This document shows, piece after piece, positions 28,570-34,520 of a stretch of 34,520 bases of DNA. Both the position numbers and the translations under genes were made by a program. The first letter of the stretch is position 1, and each line of letters starts with the position of its first letter. The DNA is from Betaproteobacteria bacterium (GTDB lineage: Bacteria; Pseudomonadota; Gammaproteobacteria; Burkholderiales; SG8-41). The notes beneath the pieces were generated by a model, which worked only from the letters and a program-made list of their open reading frames with translations, was not told the origin of the DNA and did no database searches. Location: NCBI GenBank assembly GCA_003820645.1, contig RPOR01000017.1, positions 1 through 34,520 on the forward strand, in the 5' to 3' direction.

Positions 28570-30162
28570 ATGAAAATAATCCTGACCCGACTGGTAGTTG
28601 CGGTGGTTCTGGGCGCCTGGCTCGGATTGCCGGCCGTGGCCAGCGAAGCAAAATCCGTCAAGCTGACCACCACGGCGGACCACAGCAAATTCAAGGAGTT
28701 GGATAAGGCGTTCAGTTCCGGTCCGGAGGTCACCCAGACCTGCCTCGGCTGCCATACCGAAGCGGCCGGGCAGATTCACCGTACCAAGCACTGGAAATGG
28801 GAGTACCTGAACCCGGATACCAAACAAACGCTGGGCAAGAAGACCATACTCAACAATTTCTGCATTTCCATTGCCTCGAATTACGCTTCCTGCACCAGCT
28901 GTCATGTCGGCTACGGCTGGAAGGACGCCAACTTCGACTTTACGTCCGAAAAAAACGTCGATTGCCTGGTCTGCCATGACACCACCGGGAACTACCGCAA
29001 GCCCCCCGGACTGGCCGGCAATGTAGTCACCAGGGACACTGAATTTCCGCCGGGTTCAGGCAAGATCGTGAAGGGCATCGACCTGACCCAGATTGCGCAG
29101 AAAGTCGGTAAAACCAGTCGCGACACCTGCGGTGCCTGTCACTTCTACGGCGGTGGCGGCGACGCCGTCAAGCACGGCGACCTCGACAGTTCGATGTCCG
29201 CTCCCGAAAAAAGCCTCGATGTGCATATGGACGCCGTCGGGCTGGATTTCACCTGTGCCACCTGCCACAAGACCTCCAGCCACGATGTCGCCGGCAGCCG
29301 TTACACGCCGACGGCGAAAGATACCGGGGGTGCTCACATTCCGGGGAAATCGGACAACGGCAACCCTGCGACCTGCGTCGCCTGCCATGGCAATGGCCCG
29401 CACAAGAAAGAGGCGCGGCTGAATCAGCATGCGACCAAGATCGCCTGCCAGACCTGTCACATTCCTGCCTTCGCGCGCGGGGGCATCGCCACCAAGATGA
29501 CCTGGGACTGGTCAACCGCCGGCCAGGTTGACGCCGAAGGCAAGCAGATCACCCGCAAGGACGACAAGGGCCGCATTGTCTACGAATCGCGCAAGGGTGA
29601 TTTCACGCTGGCCGAAAACGTCATCCCGGAATACGCCTGGTTCAACGGGCACATCGAGTACACGCTGCTGACCGACAAGATCGAGAAGTCCGACCAGCGC
29701 ATCAAGATCAACAAGCTGAGCGGCAGTCCGACCGACGGCAAATCCCTGATCTGGCCGCTGAAGGTGTTCCGCGGTTCGCAGCCCTACGATCCGGTGAACA
29801 AGACGCTGATCACGCCGCACACCGCCGGCAATGACGATACCGGTTTCTGGAAAAACCTGGCCTGGGAGAAGGCGATTCCACCGGGCATGAAAGATTCCGG
29901 CGCGCCCTATTCCGGCAAGTTCGAATTCATCAAGACCGAAATGTCCTGGCCCATCACGCACATGGTTGCACCCAAGGATAAAGCGCTGGGCTGTGTCGAG
30001 TGTCACGCCAAAGGCGGCCGCCTGGCCGGCATCCAGGGCGTCTATATGCCTGCACGCGACGCCAACAGCCTGGTGGACAAGGCGGGCTGGGGCATCGTCC
30101 TGCTGACGCTGATTGGCGTCATTGGCCACGCCATCCTGCGCATCGTCAGCCGCAAGCATTAA
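28570..30162 (+). CDS. Octaheme c-type cytochrome, tetrathionate reductase (OTR) family
   Basis: Eight CXXCH motifs (CLGCH, CTSCH, CLVCH, CGACH, CATCH, CVACH, CQTCH, CVECH), signal peptide, C-terminal TM anchor. Confidence 0.92.
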   Translation: MKIILTRLVVAVVLGAWLGLPAVASEAKSVKLTTTADHSKFKELDKAFSSGPEVTQTCLGCHTEAAGQIHRTKHWKWEYLNPDTKQTLGKKTILNNFCISIASNYASCTSCHVGYGWKDANFDFTSEKNVDCLVCHDTTGNYRKPPGLAGNVVTRDTEFPPGSGKIVKGIDLTQIAQKVGKTSRDTCGACHFYGGGGDAVKHGDLDSSMSAPEKSLDVHMDAVGLDFTCATCHKTSSHDVAGSRYTPTAKDTGGAHIPGKSDNGNPATCVACHGNGPHKKEARLNQHATKIACQTCHIPAFARGGIATKMTWDWSTAGQVDAEGKQITRKDDKGRIVYESRKGDFTLAENVIPEYAWFNGHIEYTLLTDKIEKSDQRIKINKLSGSPTDGKSLIWPLKVFRGSQPYDPVNKTLITPHTAGNDDTGFWKNLAWEKAIPPGMKDSGAPYSGKFEFIKTEMSWPITHMVAPKDKALGCVECHAKGGRLAGIQGVYMPARDANSLVDKAGWGIVLLTLIGVIGHAILRIVSRKH

Positions 30163-30173
30163 GGAGCATGCAA

Positions 30174-30770
30174 ATGACCCAACGTGTCTACATATTCAAG
30201 GGTTTTGAGCGTTTCTGGCACTGGTCGCAGGCCGGCCTGATCATTTTCCTGATGCTCACCGGCTTCGAAATCCACGGCACTCACACCCTGTTCGGCTTCG
30301 AAAAGGCCGTGTACTTGCACACCAACGCCGCCTGGACGCTGGTCGGATTGTGGATCTTCGCCATTTTCTGGCATTTCACCACCGGCGAATGGCGGCACTA
30401 CATCCCGACCCGGGAAAAGATACTGACGATGGCGAAATACTACTCATCGGGGATCTTCAAGCATGAGCCGCACCCGTTCAAGCCGAGTCCGGTCAACAAG
30501 CACAATCCCCTGCAACGGCTGACCTATCTGGCCATCCTGACGCTGCTCAGTCCGCTGATCTGGATTACCGGCTGGCTCTATTTGTTCTATGCCGACTGGC
30601 CGGCATGGGGGCTGGGCAAACTGCAGCTGGAGTGGATTGCCACCGGCCACACCATCGGTGCCTTCCTGATGCTGGCGTTCCTCATCTCGCATCTCTATCT
30701 GGCGACCACCGGCCACAAGATCACCTCGCAGCTCAAGGCCATGATCACCGGCTGGGAAGAAGTCGAATAA
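30174..30770 (+). CDS. Cytochrome b/b6-type di-heme membrane subunit
   Basis: 'FKGFERFWHWSQAGLIIFLMLTGFEIHG', 'LHTNAAWTLVGLWIFAIFWHFTTGEW', 'WIATGHTIGAFLMLAFLISHLYLATTG'; multiple TM histidines. Confidence 0.9.
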   Translation: MTQRVYIFKGFERFWHWSQAGLIIFLMLTGFEIHGTHTLFGFEKAVYLHTNAAWTLVGLWIFAIFWHFTTGEWRHYIPTREKILTMAKYYSSGIFKHEPHPFKPSPVNKHNPLQRLTYLAILTLLSPLIWITGWLYLFYADWPAWGLGKLQLEWIATGHTIGAFLMLAFLISHLYLATTGHKITSQLKAMITGWEEVE

Positions 30771-30812
30771 TCTGCAAACCACCCATTCACCAAGTCATCA
30801 AGGAGTCCAACC

Positions 30813-31205
30813 ATGAAAACCTTCAACATCCTCGCCGCCGCAGCCGTACTGGGGCTGTTCGGCACTGCGTTCTCTGCCCAGGCCTACGATGGCGACTGGA
30901 AGCGCGGCCGCATCTATTACCGCAGTGTATGCACTTCGTGCCACGTCGCGATGCCGGTGGGTGCGATCAACCCGAGCACCAAGACCAAGGCCGAGTGGGC
31001 GGCCTACCTGAAGGCCGACAAGCATGCCAAGGGCAAGGACACGGTCAAGCAGTATGTCAGCAAGGCCTACCGTGCCAGCATCAAGTCGGGCAACAAGGCG
31101 GCGGAAAAATTTGCGAACGTACCGGATCAGGAATTGCTTGATGACCTTGCCGCCTTCCTCAAAAAAGGCGCGAAGGACGGCGACTCACCGGCGAGCTGCA
31201 GCTGA
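30813..31205 (+). CDS. Monoheme c-type cytochrome
   Basis: Signal peptide; 'RGRIYYRSVCTSCHVAMPVGAINPSTKTKAEW'; C-terminal DSPASCS. Confidence 0.88.
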   Translation: MKTFNILAAAAVLGLFGTAFSAQAYDGDWKRGRIYYRSVCTSCHVAMPVGAINPSTKTKAEWAAYLKADKHAKGKDTVKQYVSKAYRASIKSGNKAAEKFANVPDQELLDDLAAFLKKGAKDGDSPASCS

Positions 31206-31245
31206 TCCGGCGCAATGAGGATGGCCGGGAATCCAAGAGACGGAC

Positions 31246-32490
31246 ATGAACGCAGAAAGCGGACCCCGCTGGCTGGCTGGTTTCAAAGCCGACTACACGC
31301 AGATCCTCGTCGAGGAATGGTCACCCTTTGTCGGCGCGTTGCTGCTGGTGCTGGTCATCATCGGCCTGATGCTCAGCGGCCTGGTGTGGGGCGTTTTCGG
31401 CGGCGTGAAGTTCTGGGGTGACTGGTTCAACAATCTGATCGGCCTCGGCCCGCTGCTTGGCGTGCCGCGCGAACTCGACGGTTTCATCATGCACCGCATG
31501 TCGCTGATGAACATCATGCTCGTCCTGGGCGCATTTTCCGCGGCGCTGTTGTCCCGCCAATTCAGCCCCAACCGCCCGCCCAAACTTGAATATGTCTGGG
31601 CTGCCCTGGGCGGCAGCTTCCTGGGTATCGGTGCAGCACTGGCCGGCGGGTGCACGACCGGTGGCTTCTTCAATCCGGTGCTGCATGCCTCGCCGGCCGG
31701 ATGGGCGATGTGGGCGGGGCTGCTGGCAGGCGCAGCGATCGGCCTGAAGCTGCTGCTGTGGACGCTGGAGCATGTCGAATGGGGCATGCAGGCACCGCGC
31801 CCGCTCGAAATCTCCGAGGCCGTGACCCGCAAGTATCCACTGCTGGGCTTGGCGTTGATTGTCGGCGTCCTGGTCTGGGCTACGCAGTGGTACGGCTCGG
31901 CCGATGAAATGCTCGTTGCGCGTGCCGTGATCGTGCTGGCCGGTTTCGCCATCGGTTTCATCATGCATCGCTCGCGCCTGTGCTTCGCCCGTGCGTTCCG
32001 CGAACCGTTCATGACGGCGGAAGGCGATATGACCAAGGCGGTCATTCTCGCGCTGGCGATCGGTGTACCGATTGCCGCGCTGCTGTTCCAGAAGAAAGTG
32101 ATCGACCCCTACCTGGCGATACCCGCGACGTTCTGGATCGGCTCGCTGGCCGGCGGCGTGATCTTCGGCATCGGCATGGTGTTTGCCGGAGGCTGTGCAT
32201 CAGGCTCGCTGTGGCGCATGGGTGAAGGCCATATCAAGCTCTGGGTGGCGATGTTCTTTTTTGCATGGATGGGTTCGACGGCCAGCGCCCTGTTCAAGAA
32301 ATTCGGCCTCACGGCCATCGACGAAACCAACGTTGAAATGTACGAAATAACCGGAGTCGGCTTCCAGGCCTACCTCCCTGAAATGCTGGGCAGCTGGGGC
32401 TGGACGCTGTTGATCGTCGGCAGCCTGTTGCTGCTCTGGTATGCATTGGTCCGTTACAACGAGACCACCGAAAACTTCACCTTAATGTAG
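31246..32490 (+). CDS. YeeE/YedE family sulfur-compound transporter
   Basis: 'GIGAALAGGCTTGGFFNP', 'MHRSRLCFARAFREPFMT', 'GIGMVFAGGCASGSLWRMGEGHIKLW'; many TM segments. Confidence 0.93.
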   Translation: MNAESGPRWLAGFKADYTQILVEEWSPFVGALLLVLVIIGLMLSGLVWGVFGGVKFWGDWFNNLIGLGPLLGVPRELDGFIMHRMSLMNIMLVLGAFSAALLSRQFSPNRPPKLEYVWAALGGSFLGIGAALAGGCTTGGFFNPVLHASPAGWAMWAGLLAGAAIGLKLLLWTLEHVEWGMQAPRPLEISEAVTRKYPLLGLALIVGVLVWATQWYGSADEMLVARAVIVLAGFAIGFIMHRSRLCFARAFREPFMTAEGDMTKAVILALAIGVPIAALLFQKKVIDPYLAIPATFWIGSLAGGVIFGIGMVFAGGCASGSLWRMGEGHIKLWVAMFFFAWMGSTASALFKKFGLTAIDETNVEMYEITGVGFQAYLPEMLGSWGWTLLIVGSLLLLWYALVRYNETTENFTLM

Positions 32491-32499
32491 GAGCGCATC

Positions 32500-33624
32500 A
32501 TGAACACGAAACGCATCACCCTGTTGGCTGCAATCATTGCGGGCCTGGCGGCCACGCCGCTCGTTTATCCCGTTGTCGCCCATGGTGCCGATACCGCCGC
32601 CATTCAGGTCAAGGAGGGCTATTACAAGACACTGGTCGATTATGACTATGTGCGCCAGAACGTCGAAATTCCGCCCAAAAAGGGCGTAATGATCATTGAT
32701 TCGCGGCCGGCGGCACGCCAATACGACCCCGGTCATATTCCGGGCGCAGTGAACATTCCCGACAGCCAGTTCGACAAGCAGGTTGCGAAACTGCCGAGCG
32801 ACAAATCGACACTGCTGCTGTTCTACTGCGGCGGGCTGGAGTGCATGTTGAGCCACAATTCGGCGGCGAAGGCCGAAAAGCTGGGCTACACCAATATCAA
32901 GGTCTACGCGGCCGGCATGCCTGACTGGAAGGCCCGGGGTGGGCGGATGTCCGTGTCCGCTGCCCATATCAAGAAGCTGATCGCGGACAAGGCCAGCTTG
33001 GTGCTGATCGATGCGCGGCCGAAGCGGGTGGCCGACAAGGGCATGATTCCCGGCGCGCTCAATATCTCCGATACCGAGTTCGACAAAAACATCGCCAGGC
33101 TGCCCGCCGACAAGGCTGCGCTGCTGATCTACTACTGCGGCGGTCTCGAGTGCGTGCTGTCGGAGAAATCCGCAGAGAAGGCGAGGCAGCTCGGCTATAC
33201 CAATGTGCTGACCTATCCCCCCGGCTATCCGGAGTGGGAAAAACTGCATGGCGCAGCTGCCGTGGCCGCTGCAGCACCAGTGCTTGCCGCAGGCAAGGAG
33301 AAAGGGTCGGTCAGCGTCGCTTCCTTCGAGAAAATCTGGAAGGAAAATCCCGCGTCAGTGATGTTGGTCGATGTGCGTGATGCGAAGGAGTTCGCCCAGG
33401 GCACGATTACCGGTGCGGTCAACCTGCCGATCAACGATCTCGAGAAAAAGATCGGCACACTGCCCACCGACAAGCCGGTGATCTTCATTTGCGGCACTGG
33501 CGCCCGCTCCGGCGAAGCTTTTGACATGGTGCAACTGCTGCGTCCCGAAGTGAAGGCCTCGTTCATCGACGCCGATATCAAGTTTGACGGCAACGGTGCT
33601 TACAGAATGGCGGAGAAGAAATAG
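32500..33624 (+). CDS. Periplasmic protein with three rhodanese domains
   Basis: Signal peptide; 'MIIDSRPAARQYDPGHIPGAVNIP...YCGGLEC', 'LVLIDARPKRVADKGMIPGALNIS...YCGGLEC', 'VMLVDVRDAKEFAQGTITGAVNLP...ICGTGARSG'. Confidence 0.93.
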   Translation: MNTKRITLLAAIIAGLAATPLVYPVVAHGADTAAIQVKEGYYKTLVDYDYVRQNVEIPPKKGVMIIDSRPAARQYDPGHIPGAVNIPDSQFDKQVAKLPSDKSTLLLFYCGGLECMLSHNSAAKAEKLGYTNIKVYAAGMPDWKARGGRMSVSAAHIKKLIADKASLVLIDARPKRVADKGMIPGALNISDTEFDKNIARLPADKAALLIYYCGGLECVLSEKSAEKARQLGYTNVLTYPPGYPEWEKLHGAAAVAAAAPVLAAGKEKGSVSVASFEKIWKENPASVMLVDVRDAKEFAQGTITGAVNLPINDLEKKIGTLPTDKPVIFICGTGARSGEAFDMVQLLRPEVKASFIDADIKFDGNGAYRMAEKK

Positions 33625-33639
33625 CGTTTCCATCCGCGG

Positions 33640-33679
33640 CGCAGCTGTCCCTGACCGATCCCGGCCCGGGACAGCTGCG
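33640..33679. repeat. 12-bp perfect inverted repeat CGCAGCTGTCCC...GGGACAGCTGCG between convergent genes
   Basis: Direct reading; no strong T tract, so possibly a bidirectional transcription-end structure. Confidence 0.6.
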
Positions 33680-33730
33680 GAGTGAAGGCAGCCAACGCGG
33701 CCCCGCAGCGGGCGCGTCGGTCGCGTACCG

Positions 33731-34357
33731 TCAGTTGGTCAATGGCGGCAGCGGCAGCGGTGTGCCTGCCGGCAGCGGCGTGCCATCCACGTTCAGGCAC
33801 ATCGATACCAGCACATAAAATCCGTTGACCGAGATCAGATCCACGACGCCGCGTTCACCGAAGCGGGTCAGCGCAGCCTGGTAGGTGGCGTCGCTGACGC
33901 CCTGCGTGTCGTGCAGTTCGCGCGAGAAGTTGTAGACGATGGTTTCGTCCGCATCCATATTGGCCGGTCGCCGGCCCTGTGCGATGTCCTCGGCAATCGC
34001 GGGGTTCAGCCCGCCTTCCAGCGCGAGCTTGTGGTGCGCGAACCATTCGTACTGCGAAGTCCAGTGGCGCGCCGTGATCAGGATCGCCAGTTCATTGAGC
34101 TTGCCTGCCAGCGAACTGCGGAAACGGATTTCCTCGCCGAGCTGCTGCACCAGGTTGCCGATGCCCGGACTGCGCAGCCAGACATTGAACGGGCCGCCGA
34201 GCGGTCCCGGCCTGGAGGCCCCCGAACTCGCGAGCCTGGCGCGCGGGCCCGATTTGATCGCGTCCGACAGCGCCCGCTGCTCGGGTGTGAGTTGCTCGAA
34301 CGGGATCAGTTTGAAGCGGCGCGCGTCTGTCGCGCCCTGGTCTTTCGGGTTGCTCAT
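33731..34357 (-). CDS. Carboxymuconolactone decarboxylase family protein
   Basis: 'PGIGNLVQQLGEEIRFRSSLAGKLNELAILITARHWTSQYEWFAHHKLALEGGL'. Confidence 0.9.
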   Translation of the reverse strand: MSNPKDQGATDARRFKLIPFEQLTPEQRALSDAIKSGPRARLASSGASRPGPLGGPFNVWLRSPGIGNLVQQLGEEIRFRSSLAGKLNELAILITARHWTSQYEWFAHHKLALEGGLNPAIAEDIAQGRRPANMDADETIVYNFSRELHDTQGVSDATYQAALTRFGERGVVDLISVNGFYVLVSMCLNVDGTPLPAGTPLPLPPLTN

Positions 34358-34520
34358 GATCAGGATTCACCAGCAAAAACCGGGATGCCGCATCACGCAG
34401 CCGCCGGGATTTCTGCCAAAAATATAAACAAAAACAATAAGTTGAGAGATCTCGTCTAGTCACGAATCCGGATTTGCTGCACCGCCCGCGATCAGGTGAA
34501 ATCCAGGCGGGTGTCGCGCA

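Noticed and set aside
33731-34357. AhpD-like redox protein/selenoprotein
   Set aside because: The CMD-family protein lacks the CxxC/UxxC motif; no in-frame TGA in the relevant position.

Overview
This is a GC-rich proteobacterial chromosomal window, probably betaproteobacterial given three Bug/TTT-type solute receptors. It has no rRNA, tRNA, CRISPR array or transposon that I can support. The left third (about 1-13.7 kb) is a catabolic cluster: GntR/UTRA regulator, UxaA/SuyAB-like two-subunit lyase, TPP enzyme, an Sdh/Frd-like complex split into B-C-D and a distant A subunit, sulfatase, class I fumarase/tartrate dehydratase alpha and beta subunits, two Bug receptors and an Ldh-family dehydrogenase. 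The middle holds RecQ, a TauD-family dioxygenase, an OmpA-like lipoprotein, an FMN-dependent alpha-hydroxy acid dehydrogenase, an S4/SlyX pair, a serine hydrolase, VOC and PaaI proteins, and a polysaccharide deacetylase. The right end encodes an octaheme cytochrome / cytochrome b / cytochrome c / YeeE-YedE / triple-rhodanese sulfur-redox operon behind a perfect FNR-type box. The most exciting observation is at 24235-24795. Two ORFs that a standard annotation would call separate hypotheticals are one OsmC-family reading frame interrupted by an in-frame TGA (24484-24486), exactly where OsmC proteins have their first redox cysteine. The TGA is followed at the right distance by a hairpin with a bulged U and a GGU apical region, closely resembling the E. 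coli fdhF SECIS. This is a strong candidate OsmC-like selenoprotein.
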